Shown here piece after piece: positions 16,178 through 23,015 of a stretch of 23,639 nucleotides of DNA. The position numbers and the translations under genes were made by a program. The stretch lies in the NCBI GenBank assembly GCA_029941825.1, contig JAPYTM010000005.1, forward strand, positions 1 to 23,639, in the 5' to 3' direction. Within the stretch, counting starts at the first letter, position 1; every line of letters begins with the position of its first letter. Source of the DNA: Candidatus Nitrosopumilus sp. GTDB lineage: Archaea > Thermoproteota > Nitrososphaeria > Nitrososphaerales > Nitrosopumilaceae. The notes beneath the pieces are model-generated. The model made no database searches and was not told where the DNA came from. It worked only from the letters and a program-made list of their open reading frames with translations.

Positions 16178-16810
16178 ATGGTCAATAAAGGGTTTCCAAA
16201 GTTTGGTATGTCACAAGCTGGAGCATTTGTAGCAGATCTTAAAAATTATAATTTACCAGATTTTATTTTAGTATTAGTCGCTAAAGAATGTAAATCAGAA
16301 CTTCTCGAAAGAGGTCGAATTGATGATAGATTACAAAGTATGAATGATGATGCTTTAGAGTTATTGCACAGAGTTTTTGTTGGGTGTAAAGAAGACAAAG
16401 CAGGGAAATATGCCCAGTATAGATTTTTTGCATATGTTTCAAGCATGTACCATAAATGTGAAGTTCTAGTTAACGAAACAATTCCAGGTGAAACAGGTAT
16501 AAATCATAAAATTCCTGTTGCAGTAAAAAATAATGGAATGTATATTGCAGTTGCATACAACAAGGCAACTGGAAATCCAGTTAACAAGAAAGAAACTACT
16601 AGATTTTATGACATGGTAGATGATATCAAAAAAGGTGATCATGGAACAATGTTAATAGATGCAATTTATGGTTCGTCAGTGGGTTTTAGAGGAGATGCAT
16701 TAGTTGAACTTGAAAATTTGAGTAAATCAAGAAATAATGATCCAGAAAATATGTTAAATTTTAAAACAGCAAATTTTGAAAATAATATTTATTCTGTTAC
16801 AAAATGTTAA
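16178..16810 (+). CDS. Unknown 210-aa soluble protein
   Basis: I do not recognise the family. No transmembrane segment or signal peptide is visible. The N-terminal half is helical and charged (MVNKGFPKFGMSQAGAFVAD...). The second half reads as alternating strands and helices: CEVLVNETIPGETG, then IPVAVKNNGMYIAVAYNK, a helix with TTRFYDMVDDIKK, and a strand ending GSSVGFRGDALVEL. That order resembles the core of Mrr-like PD-(D/E)XK nucleases, but the E-x-K position reads A-x-N, so a nuclease would be inactive; this is speculation. Start ATG 16178 is supported by GAGG 7 nt upstream. It faces the HExxH gene convergently across 14 bp of A/T. Confidence 0.65.
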   Translation: MVNKGFPKFGMSQAGAFVADLKNYNLPDFILVLVAKECKSELLERGRIDDRLQSMNDDALELLHRVFVGCKEDKAGKYAQYRFFAYVSSMYHKCEVLVNETIPGETGINHKIPVAVKNNGMYIAVAYNKATGNPVNKKETTRFYDMVDDIKKGDHGTMLIDAIYGSSVGFRGDALVELENLSKSRNNDPENMLNFKTANFENNIYSVTKC

Positions 16811-16824
16811 TTAAAAAAATTATT

Positions 16825-17391
16825 TTATAATTTTAATTGTGAAGTATCCATGGTTAAAAACATAGGTTTACCATCAGTTTTTTCAAAATCTTCACCATAT
16901 TGTTCAAATTCTAATTGTTCAAAGAGATGTTTTGTCCAAATGTCATGAACATCTTGGATAAATCTACTCTGTCCAGAAATTCGTAATAATTCATGAAGTA
17001 GTTCATGTGAAACAGTAGTACAATTTTTTTCTGCAAGAAATAATGTATCATCAGATTCTTTAAGAGGTTGCCAAAAAATCATTCCAAAATGTTCAGCATG
17101 ATAACCTTCACAAGTACAATCAGTCCAAAAGGGTCGAAAATGAGTTAAGTAAAAATGGTAAATATCACTTCCTCTTCGATTGTGATCACGGAGAAGAACA
17201 GGTGTATCAAGCCTTTGAAGAATACTTTGAGGTTTTGTGATTAATTCATCACATTGAATGTCATAATCTTTTCCAAATTTTTCTTTAATCCATATCTTGT
17301 AAAAATTACTCATTTTTTTAATATATTCAAATTCAAATTGTCGTGTTTCACGATCTTCTTCTTTTATTACAAAAATAAAATGTAAAATCAT
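16825..17391 (-). CDS. Putative zinc-dependent protein with HExxH motif
   Basis: 188 aa, soluble, no signal peptide. SHELLHELLR contains H129-E130-x-x-H133, the zincin metalloprotease motif; H149 or H155 in DVHDIWTKH could be the third zinc ligand. A second metal-like cluster is CTCEGYHAEHFG (92-103). The N-terminus (MILHFIFVIKEEDRET) and the segment LLRDHNRRGSDIYHFYLTHF show no family I can name. Most HExxH proteins are peptidases, but the motif alone is short and the family is not identified, so protease activity is a hypothesis. The gene is convergent with the 16178 gene and lies 18 bp downstream of the RAM-domain gene on the same strand, so it may be cotranscribed with it. Confidence 0.6.
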   Translation of the reverse strand: MILHFIFVIKEEDRETRQFEFEYIKKMSNFYKIWIKEKFGKDYDIQCDELITKPQSILQRLDTPVLLRDHNRRGSDIYHFYLTHFRPFWTDCTCEGYHAEHFGMIFWQPLKESDDTLFLAEKNCTTVSHELLHELLRISGQSRFIQDVHDIWTKHLFEQLEFEQYGEDFEKTDGKPMFLTMDTSQLKL

Positions 17392-17409
17392 AATAAGAAA
17401 AAATGGTGT

Positions 17410-17649
17410 TTATGTTTGACCTTCAATACCCATTAAAGTAAGAGTTGAACGAATCTTCTCAATTTTTCTAATTTTCCAAGTGATCGTTTCTCTAAGTTTT
17501 TCTACAGTATCTGATTCAATTTTGGCCAAAATATCGTATGCACCAAAAGTTCCATGAACTTCTTTAACACCTTCTAAGCCCTTTAGTTGCTGAATAATAG
17601 CCTCTTCTGAACCTAGTTCACAGTTTATTAAAACATAAGCTGTTGCCAT
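17410..17649 (-). CDS. Stand-alone Lrp/AsnC ligand-binding (RAM) domain protein
   Basis: 79 aa corresponding only to the C-terminal sensing/oligomerisation domain of Lrp/AsnC regulators. It starts TAYVLINCELGSEEAI, followed by LEGVKEVHGTFGAYDILAKI, which contains the typical G-x-(Y/F)-D-(I/L) turn where amino-acid effectors bind at dimer interfaces, and ends with IEKIRSTLTLMGIE. The helix-turn-helix DNA-binding half is absent and there is no space for it before the ATG. Stand-alone RAM proteins are common in archaea and usually form ring-like oligomers or heteromers with full Lrp proteins. The partner and ligand cannot be read from the sequence. Confidence 0.85.
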   Translation of the reverse strand: MATAYVLINCELGSEEAIIQQLKGLEGVKEVHGTFGAYDILAKIESDTVEKLRETITWKIRKIEKIRSTLTLMGIEGQT

Positions 17650-17692
17650 GAGTTTTCTGAATAGATAGACTATATCAATAGACCTATTATGT

Positions 17693-18112
17693 TCAGTTTT
17701 GAGAAATCTGTAAAATTGTATTCCAAATAGATTTTGGTACTGGCATTACAGATAATCTTGAAATTCTAATCAGTTCCCAATTTTGAAATTTTTTTTCTTT
17801 TTTTAACTCATTAAGGGTTACTGGACGTTTCAATGTTTTTGTATATTTTACATCTACAACAATAAAACGTTCATTGTTTTCTTTTAGATTTGGATAAGGT
17901 TTTGAAGTTATTTGCATAATTCCTACTGCTTGTCGTTCAACACCTGTATGGTAAAATAAAACAAGATCACCAGATTTCATTTCTCTCATATGCTTCAATG
18001 CTAAATTATTATGAACTCCATCCCAAACTGTTGTTTTTTCTTTTTTTAGTTGTTCAAAATTATAACCTCTTGGTCCACTAGGCTCTTGCTTTGCCAACCA
18101 ATAATTCACCAT
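17693..18112 (-). CDS. EVE-domain protein (modified-base/RNA-binding fold)
   Basis: EVE domains belong to the PUA/YTH-like superfamily and bind modified bases in RNA or DNA. 139 aa from the ATG at 18112. Family features are the N-terminal NYWLAKQEPSGPRGYNFEQL, TVWDGVHNNLALKHMREMKSGDLVLFYH (EVE consensus W-x-G-V-R-N-x-x-A...M-x-x-GD-x-x-x-YHS), the VGIMQI strand, and the C-terminal SVMPVP helix start. A GTG at 18130 would add six residues; I prefer the ATG because the T/A element CATAAAACAT (18135-18146) sits 25-30 bp upstream. It lies immediately downstream of the structured RNA candidate, though separate promoters are visible for both. Confidence 0.88.
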   Translation of the reverse strand: MVNYWLAKQEPSGPRGYNFEQLKKEKTTVWDGVHNNLALKHMREMKSGDLVLFYHTGVERQAVGIMQITSKPYPNLKENNERFIVVDVKYTKTLKRPVTLNELKKEKKFQNWELIRISRLSVMPVPKSIWNTILQISQN

Positions 18113-18159
18113 TTCAGTTTTCCATATCACTAAAGGATGTTTTATGGTTTTGTAAATTG

Positions 18160-18355
18160 TTAGTGTTCCCCGGTTCTGACTCGCACAAAATCATTGGTCA
18201 TAGCCATACGCCTCCTCGCGTTCTGAAACCGGGGTTGCCCATAATGTAGCATGCCTGGGTGAATTAGAAATCATCGGTATCATTACGATCATCATCATCC
18301 TAATCCGTCTGCATGCCTGCTCTTGGGCGTTTAATGGTGTAATCACTCATACTAA
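18160..18355 (-). ncRNA. Unassigned GC-rich structured RNA candidate (about 196 nt)
   Basis: This 270-bp gap between pheT and the EVE gene is visibly GC-rich against its AT-rich surroundings. As minus-strand RNA it folds as follows. The closing stem is UUAGU (18355-18351) with ACUAA (18164-18160). Arm I has three nested helices: GCCCA (18328-18324)/UGGGC (18241-18237), GCAUGC (18316-18311)/GCAUGC (18254-18249), and GGAUUAG (18306-18300)/CUAAUUC (18267-18261), separated by 7x7 and 4x6 internal loops. Arm II is CCCCGGUU (18234-18227)/AACCGGGG (18175-18168), only 2 nt after arm I. Inside arm II a small ACGC-GAGGAG-GCGU hairpin is possible. G-U pairs exist only in the minus transcript. A TATA-like box near 18380 fits a start at about 18355. 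It shows no RNase P or SRP signature that I recognise. Confidence 0.6.
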
Positions 18356-18373
18356 AAACCATTGAAGAAATTA

Positions 18374-18386
18374 CTTTTCATAAAAT
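18374..18386 (-). promoter_or_regulatory. TATA-like box for the structured RNA
   Basis: On the minus strand TTATTTTATGAAA lies about 25-30 bp before 18355, where the closing helix of the RNA candidate begins, and about 30 bp before the ATG at 18350. It lies after the pheT stop (18401). Confidence 0.45.
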
Positions 18387-18400
18387 AATTTTAGAACAAA

Positions 18401-20047
18401 TTAATTTTTAAAATTAAAAATTGATTCGGATAAGGATATTTCAAATCCCACTACAGGTACACGGATTTTATAATTTTTAATAATCTTTGAATTAATTTTT
18501 CCTATTACACCAATAGATACCCCATTTAGAATTACTGTTGCACAATGACCTTCTTCAAAAGTAGGATGTGTTGTAGTCTTTGTTTCAATCTTTATTCCAA
18601 ATCCAGTCTTTAACGAAGATTGTAATATTGATTTCATTTCAGTAAAATTTGCATCTTTATGAGCACTAATACTTGAAAAACTAACTTTTTCAGATATTGG
18701 ATTACCAATAGAAAAAACAGTACCAGTTTCAAATATTTTTTGAGGATAAGATTCATGAATATTTTTTGAAATATTTTCTAATAATCCAGGAAGAATAGCA
18801 TCACGTAAAATTGTATGTTCCAAACTTTTTGAGTCAAGTACAGAAAATATTTTTGATGTATTTCTACAAGTCATATCATATAATACACGCTTACTAGTTA
18901 AACTTGAATTCAATGCTTCAAGATATCCAAGTCCAATCATAGTTTGATCTAATAATTTTAGTTGAAGTGATACAGTATTTGTTTGACCAATAGTTTGAGA
19001 TGGAGACAGTGTAGGTTCAAGATTTTGAATTCCATAACCCAATGCAACTTCTTCTACTAAATCCATAGATCCAAAAATATCAAATCTGTACGAAGGAATT
19101 GTACAAATAATATTTGTTCCCTTAGAGAATGCATCTAATCTAGATTTTTTTAATGATAAAATAATTTTTGACATAGTGAGATTCAAACCTAGTGTTTGAT
19201 TGATTAAAGATGAATCTACAATCATTTTTCGGGGTTCAAATTTTGGTGAAGAGTTTTTTGTACCAGATATTTTAACAGATTCTAAAGTAAATCCAACACT
19301 TTGCAAAATGATTGCAACGACTGAAAGCATATCTTCAGTATCATCTTTGTTCATTCCAGTAACTTCAACAAAAAGATTTTTTGTCTTAGTTGTTACTGTG
19401 GTTACAGCAGCATTAATGATTGGAGGAAAAGATATGATTTGTTGATTTGAATCTAAAATTATTGGAACTTGAGAAGCGTTTCCAAGTATATCACCATAAT
19501 TTTTTCCCACATCAGTGTTAATGAGTATTTCAGAGATTGAAAGATCTTTGTCAGAATTTAATGGGGTAAATTTATGATGCCTATTTGTAGTTGTGAAAAC
19601 TAAAGGAAAAGAAATTTTATCTAAATCGTGTATGCCTATAGAAGATTTCCTTCTTTTTCGTCCTATTCCAAAATGAAGATCCTCTTGCATTGTCATCAAT
19701 TGTTTGATTGTTTTATCATCAATTTTACCATTTTTTGCAATTATTCCAGTTACAAAAGGACGGATTTTGGATACTCCAGATTTTACAGATATTGGGTATT
19801 TGTTAGATTTTTTAATTTTTAATTTTATTGCACCAGTCTTAATTCCAAGTAATCCTTGTAATCCAAGTGCAATACCAAAATCAGTTGAATAATCAGGTCT
19901 ATTTGGGCTATATTCAATTCTAACTAAATCTTTATTTTCAGATTCAATGTCTAATCCAAGAAAAGGTAAAAAATCAGAAATTTGCTTTTTTGTAACTTTG
20001 CCAACTAATTTTTGAAGATGTGAGTAAGATAATTCTATTACTGGCAT
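18401..20047 (-). CDS. pheT: Phenylalanyl-tRNA synthetase beta subunit
   Basis: Archaeal-type PheT, 548 aa; the bacterial form is about 800 aa and has extra tRNA-binding and anticodon-fold domains not present here. The N-terminus MPVIELSYSHLQKLVGK and SPNRPDYSTDFGIALGLQG (in the N-terminal region) are typical. A B3/B4 editing-domain region follows, then the B5 domain, and a catalytic-like pseudo-synthetase domain with LVEEVALGYGIQNLEPTLS and IFETGTVFSI. It forms the (alpha-beta)2 enzyme with PheS and carries the editing function for mischarged Tyr (family knowledge). The gene overlaps the end of pheS by 10 bp, indicating cotranscription and coupled translation. Confidence 0.94.
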   Translation of the reverse strand: MPVIELSYSHLQKLVGKVTKKQISDFLPFLGLDIESENKDLVRIEYSPNRPDYSTDFGIALGLQGLLGIKTGAIKLKIKKSNKYPISVKSGVSKIRPFVTGIIAKNGKIDDKTIKQLMTMQEDLHFGIGRKRRKSSIGIHDLDKISFPLVFTTTNRHHKFTPLNSDKDLSISEILINTDVGKNYGDILGNASQVPIILDSNQQIISFPPIINAAVTTVTTKTKNLFVEVTGMNKDDTEDMLSVVAIILQSVGFTLESVKISGTKNSSPKFEPRKMIVDSSLINQTLGLNLTMSKIILSLKKSRLDAFSKGTNIICTIPSYRFDIFGSMDLVEEVALGYGIQNLEPTLSPSQTIGQTNTVSLQLKLLDQTMIGLGYLEALNSSLTSKRVLYDMTCRNTSKIFSVLDSKSLEHTILRDAILPGLLENISKNIHESYPQKIFETGTVFSIGNPISEKVSFSSISAHKDANFTEMKSILQSSLKTGFGIKIETKTTTHPTFEEGHCATVILNGVSIGVIGKINSKIIKNYKIRVPVVGFEISLSESIFNFKN

Positions 20048-21426
20048 TTTGTTACACTCCTTAGCCAGCCTAAATTATTATTGTAAAATTCTCTCACATC
20101 ATCTAAACCATACTTTAACATTGCAATCCTTTCAATACCTCCCCCCCATGCCAAAACAGGTTTAGTAATTCCAAGAGGTTTAGTAACTTCTGGTCTAAAA
20201 ATACCCATTCCAAATAACTCAATCCATTTTCCTAACTGTTCATTATACACCATGGTTTGTAAGGATGGTTCTGTATATGGAAAAAATGTTGGCCAAAATT
20301 TTATTTTTGTAATTCCAATTCTTTTATAAAATTCTCGTTGAATACCCATCAAATTTCGTAAATTAGCATTTTTCCCAACAACAACTCCTTCTATTTGATT
20401 AAATTCTACAAGATGTTTGTAGCTAACTTTTTCATTTCTAAATACACGACCTAATGAAAAAAATTGAGCCTCATCAGGTTTATTTTCAGCAAGATGTTTG
20501 ATTGTAACACAAGTAGTATGAGTTCTTAAGACCATTTTTCTTGCTTCATTAATATCCCAATAGTATCGCCAATTTTTTTTATGGGATTCAGAAACTCGTC
20601 TAATTTGTTCTGGAGTTGCAATCTTTTTGGTCAAAACACCATCAACATAAAATGTGTCTTGTAATTCTCTTGCAGGGTGATCTTGCGGAGTAAATAAAGC
20701 ATCAAAGTTCCAAAAGCTAGATTGAGTCATATTTCCAATAATTTCTGAAAATCCTAATGTGACAAAAATTTCACGAATTTCATCAATTGTGTCTTTTAGT
20801 GGATGAGTTCGTGCAACAAAAATTTCTGGCACTTTAGCTTCAACATCTATTGCTCCAGAGGAAGATGAAAAAATAATTGATTTTGCAGAATCAGTTAAAG
20901 TGACTTCTTTGGATTTTAGAATATCTTTAATAATAAAATCAGGTCTTTTTAAAAGCATTAACAAATTATTTTTATCAATATCATTTTCTAGTAATTTATT
21001 ATTCCCAATTTGTTTAAGGGTTTTTTCACCAGGAAATTCTGAAGGTGGATTCTTTAATGAGATTTGTTCGGAAGAAGATTCAATCCAATTATTTTTTCTA
21101 GATAACCCAATTGCGGGTCCAAAAACAAGTCCAAGTTCCTTTTGTAAATCAGATAATTTTTTAGGGCCATTTTTTAATAAATCTAATAATCGTTTTTCAG
21201 GTAATCCTTTTTGAAAAGATTCGATACCATTTTTGCCTAAACTAATTACATTAGTTTTTGATTCATTAACAATTGCTAAATTTTTTAGTTTTAACCATTC
21301 AACTCCTCGTCTAATCTGATCTGGTGAAAGATTTGTTGATTTTTCAAGTGTTTCAGGAGTTTGTTTTGGATTATCTTTTAGTGAAGTAATAATTTTTTTT
21401 TCAATATCATGAAAAACTTGTGACAA
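20038..21426 (-). CDS. pheS: Phenylalanyl-tRNA synthetase alpha subunit
   Basis: Class II synthetase catalytic subunit, 462 aa, typical of archaeal/eukaryotic PheS, which carries N-terminal winged-helix repeats rather than the bacterial coiled coil. Residues about 1-160 contain winged-helix segments (DIEKKIITSLKDNPKQTPE..., LSPDQIRRGVEWLKLKNLAIV). The catalytic domain follows, with HPLKDTIDEIREIFVTLGF, DHPARELQDTF, motif 2 RVFRNEKVSYKHLVEFNQIEG and motif 3 VLAWGGGIERIAML. The start is TTG at 21426 (LSQVFHDIE read as Met). A single TTTTTAAACC box at 21444-21456 sits about 25 bp away and is shared with divergent trpS. pheT follows with a 10-bp overlap. Confidence 0.95.
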   Translation of the reverse strand: MSQVFHDIEKKIITSLKDNPKQTPETLEKSTNLSPDQIRRGVEWLKLKNLAIVNESKTNVISLGKNGIESFQKGLPEKRLLDLLKNGPKKLSDLQKELGLVFGPAIGLSRKNNWIESSSEQISLKNPPSEFPGEKTLKQIGNNKLLENDIDKNNLLMLLKRPDFIIKDILKSKEVTLTDSAKSIIFSSSSGAIDVEAKVPEIFVARTHPLKDTIDEIREIFVTLGFSEIIGNMTQSSFWNFDALFTPQDHPARELQDTFYVDGVLTKKIATPEQIRRVSESHKKNWRYYWDINEARKMVLRTHTTCVTIKHLAENKPDEAQFFSLGRVFRNEKVSYKHLVEFNQIEGVVVGKNANLRNLMGIQREFYKRIGITKIKFWPTFFPYTEPSLQTMVYNEQLGKWIELFGMGIFRPEVTKPLGITKPVLAWGGGIERIAMLKYGLDDVREFYNNNLGWLRSVTKCQ

Positions 21427-21441
21427 CAGTAAAAGTTCGAA

Positions 21442-21457
21442 AAAGACTTTTTAAACC
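21442..21457. promoter_or_regulatory. Single central TATA-like box between pheS and trpS
   Basis: The 50-bp divergent spacer contains one strong element, CTTTTTAAACC. It lies about 25 bp from the trpS ATG (21477) and about 24 bp from the pheS TTG (21426). Read in either direction it is a plausible TATA box, which would give leaderless transcripts both ways. Confidence 0.5.
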
Positions 21458-21476
21458 TTAACCTAACTCAATTTGA

Positions 21477-22589
21477 ATGTCAGCTGATGACTTTATTGTA
21501 ACTCCTTGGCATGTGGAGGGAGATATAGATTATGATAAATTAATTAAGAAATTTGGAACTGAAAAGATTACTTCAGAATTACAAGACAGAATAAAGAAAA
21601 TTACAGGAGAAGACCATTTTATGCTCAGAAGAGGTATTTTTTTCTCCCATAGAGAAATGGATAGGATTCTAAATGATTATGATAAAGGAAAAGAATTCTT
21701 TCTATATACTGGAAGAGGTCCTTCAGGTCATACCCACATTGGACACTTGGTACCTTGGGTTTTTGCAAAATGGTTACAAGAAAAATTTGATGTAAACATG
21801 TATTTTCAATTAACAGATGATGAAAAATTTTATGCAAAACCTAATCTGACTTTAGAAGAAACCAGTAAATTTGCATATGAAAATGCATTAGATTTCATTG
21901 CATTAGGTTTCAAACCAGAAAAAACAAAAATTATTATCAATACAAAAAACATACAAACTCTTTATCCAATTGCAGCTCAAGTAGCAAAGAAAATTAATTT
22001 TTCAAATACAAAAGCTACATTTGGGTTTACAAATGAAACAAATATTGGTATGATTTTTTATACATCATTACAATCTGCACCATGTTTTATCGAAGATAAA
22101 CCAGTGTTAATTCCATTAGGAGTTGATCAAGATCCACATTTTAGGTTAACAAGAGATATTGCACCAAAAATTGGAAAGCCTAAACCAGCATTAATTCACA
22201 ATATCATGATTCCAGGACTAGAAGGGCCAGGTGGAAAGATGTCAGCATCTAATGAAAATGGAACAGTGTATACAACTGATGATCCAAATGTGGTTAAAAA
22301 GAAAATTAACAAATATGCATTTTCAGGAGGACAAACAAGTATTGAAGAACATAGAAAAATTGGAGGTAATCCAGATATTGATGTATCATATCAATATCTA
22401 AGAATATTTTTTGAACCAGATGATAACAAATTAAAATCAATTTATGAAGATTATAAATCAGGAAAACTACTTTCAGGTGAGCTAAAAGCAATTTTGATTG
22501 AAAAAATCAATAATTTCCTTTCTATTCACCAAGAAAAAAGAGAAAAGGCAAAAGACAAAATAGATCAATTTCTTTTTGAAAATAAATGA
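21477..22589 (+). CDS. trpS: Tryptophanyl-tRNA synthetase (archaeal/eukaryotic type)
   Basis: Class I synthetase charging tRNA-Trp, 370 aa. It has an N-terminal extension (VTPWHVEGDIDYDKLIKKFG) typical of archaeal/eukaryotic TrpRS. Next come TGRGPSGHTHIGH with HIGH at 87-90, the Trp-pocket segment FQLTDDEKFYAK, the GVDQDPHFRLTRDIA helix, and the second signature KMSAS (254-258) in GGKMSASNENGTVYTTD. The C-terminal helical domain binds the anticodon. ATG 21477 is leaderless, about 25 bp after the shared AT box. The stop overlaps the next small gene by 4 bp. Its substrate tRNA-Trp lies 8 kb upstream in the same window. Confidence 0.95.
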   Translation: MSADDFIVTPWHVEGDIDYDKLIKKFGTEKITSELQDRIKKITGEDHFMLRRGIFFSHREMDRILNDYDKGKEFFLYTGRGPSGHTHIGHLVPWVFAKWLQEKFDVNMYFQLTDDEKFYAKPNLTLEETSKFAYENALDFIALGFKPEKTKIIINTKNIQTLYPIAAQVAKKINFSNTKATFGFTNETNIGMIFYTSLQSAPCFIEDKPVLIPLGVDQDPHFRLTRDIAPKIGKPKPALIHNIMIPGLEGPGGKMSASNENGTVYTTDDPNVVKKKINKYAFSGGQTSIEEHRKIGGNPDIDVSYQYLRIFFEPDDNKLKSIYEDYKSGKLLSGELKAILIEKINNFLSIHQEKREKAKDKIDQFLFENK

Positions 22590-22867
22590 AGATTAGCATA
22601 ATATGTGATGATAGTTATGAAGCAAAAAAATTTGCAAGTCTTATTTTTATTAAAGATGGAAAAGAGACATACATCACATCAATTCTTAATGTTGTAAAAA
22701 ATGAATTGGTGATTTTATTAAAAGATAAATCAGCTCACAGTATACTACTCAAAGATGAAATAAATGTAGAAAAATTTGCAGATTTTATTCAGTCAATAAT
22801 TGACAAGGAACACAAAATAATTTCTACTAAAATTCTTGAACATGAAGTAGAGATTGTAAAAGGATAA
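22586..22867 (+). CDS. Unknown 93-aa protein coupled to trpS
   Basis: 93 aa starting MKISIICDDSYEAKKFASLI, with alternating strands and helices, high Lys/Ile content, no transmembrane segment and only one cysteine (residue 7). No recognised family. The ATG overlaps the trpS TGA by 4 bp (22586-22589), so it is translationally coupled to trpS and probably expressed with it. Its stop is 2 bp before the stop of a convergent tiny membrane-peptide ORF. A function cannot be assigned. Confidence 0.75.
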   Translation: MKISIICDDSYEAKKFASLIFIKDGKETYITSILNVVKNELVILLKDKSAHSILLKDEINVEKFADFIQSIIDKEHKIISTKILEHEVEIVKG

Positions 22868-22869
22868 AT

Positions 22870-22953
22870 TTATCGAAAAAATACAGCCCAAAGTGTTACG
22901 ATGCTAAACATAGCAATAAGACAAATTCCTAAAGATTTATGGTCACTATCCAT
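22870..22953 (-). CDS. Putative 27-residue single-span membrane peptide
   Basis: A short ATG-initiated frame encodes MDSDHKSLG followed by a hydrophobic run of about 17 residues (ICLIAMFSIVTLWAVFF) and a final Arg. This is a complete charged-helix-charged layout for a tiny membrane protein, probably N-out or N-in with one span. AATTATAATAA on the minus strand lies about 22-30 bp upstream of the ATG, consistent with a leaderless promoter. Its stop lies 2 bp beyond the stop of the convergent 93-aa gene, matching the tight packing elsewhere. Too short for family assignment. Confidence 0.5.
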   Translation of the reverse strand: MDSDHKSLGICLIAMFSIVTLWAVFFR

Positions 22954-23015
22954 GTTTAAATTTCTAGATTATTATAATTAAAGTGTTAATAAATTCTCAA
23001 ATGTGAATCTACTAA

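Noticed and set aside
18160..18207. Second mini-ORF (MAMTNDFVRVRTGEH) with GAGGAGG upstream, inside the structured RNA
   Set aside because: The purine run is only 3 nt from the ATG and lies in a predicted hairpin loop. The frame coincides with helix arms (AACCGGGG). RNA structure explains the sequence better than a 15-residue peptide.
18160..18355. RNase P RNA or SRP RNA assignment for the GC-rich region
   Set aside because: The conserved RNase P regions (GGAAAGUCC-type CR-I, ACAGAAA-type CR-V in the right order) and the SRP helix 8 GGAAGG/GCAGC signature are absent. CAGAAC occurs twice but without the P4 partner.
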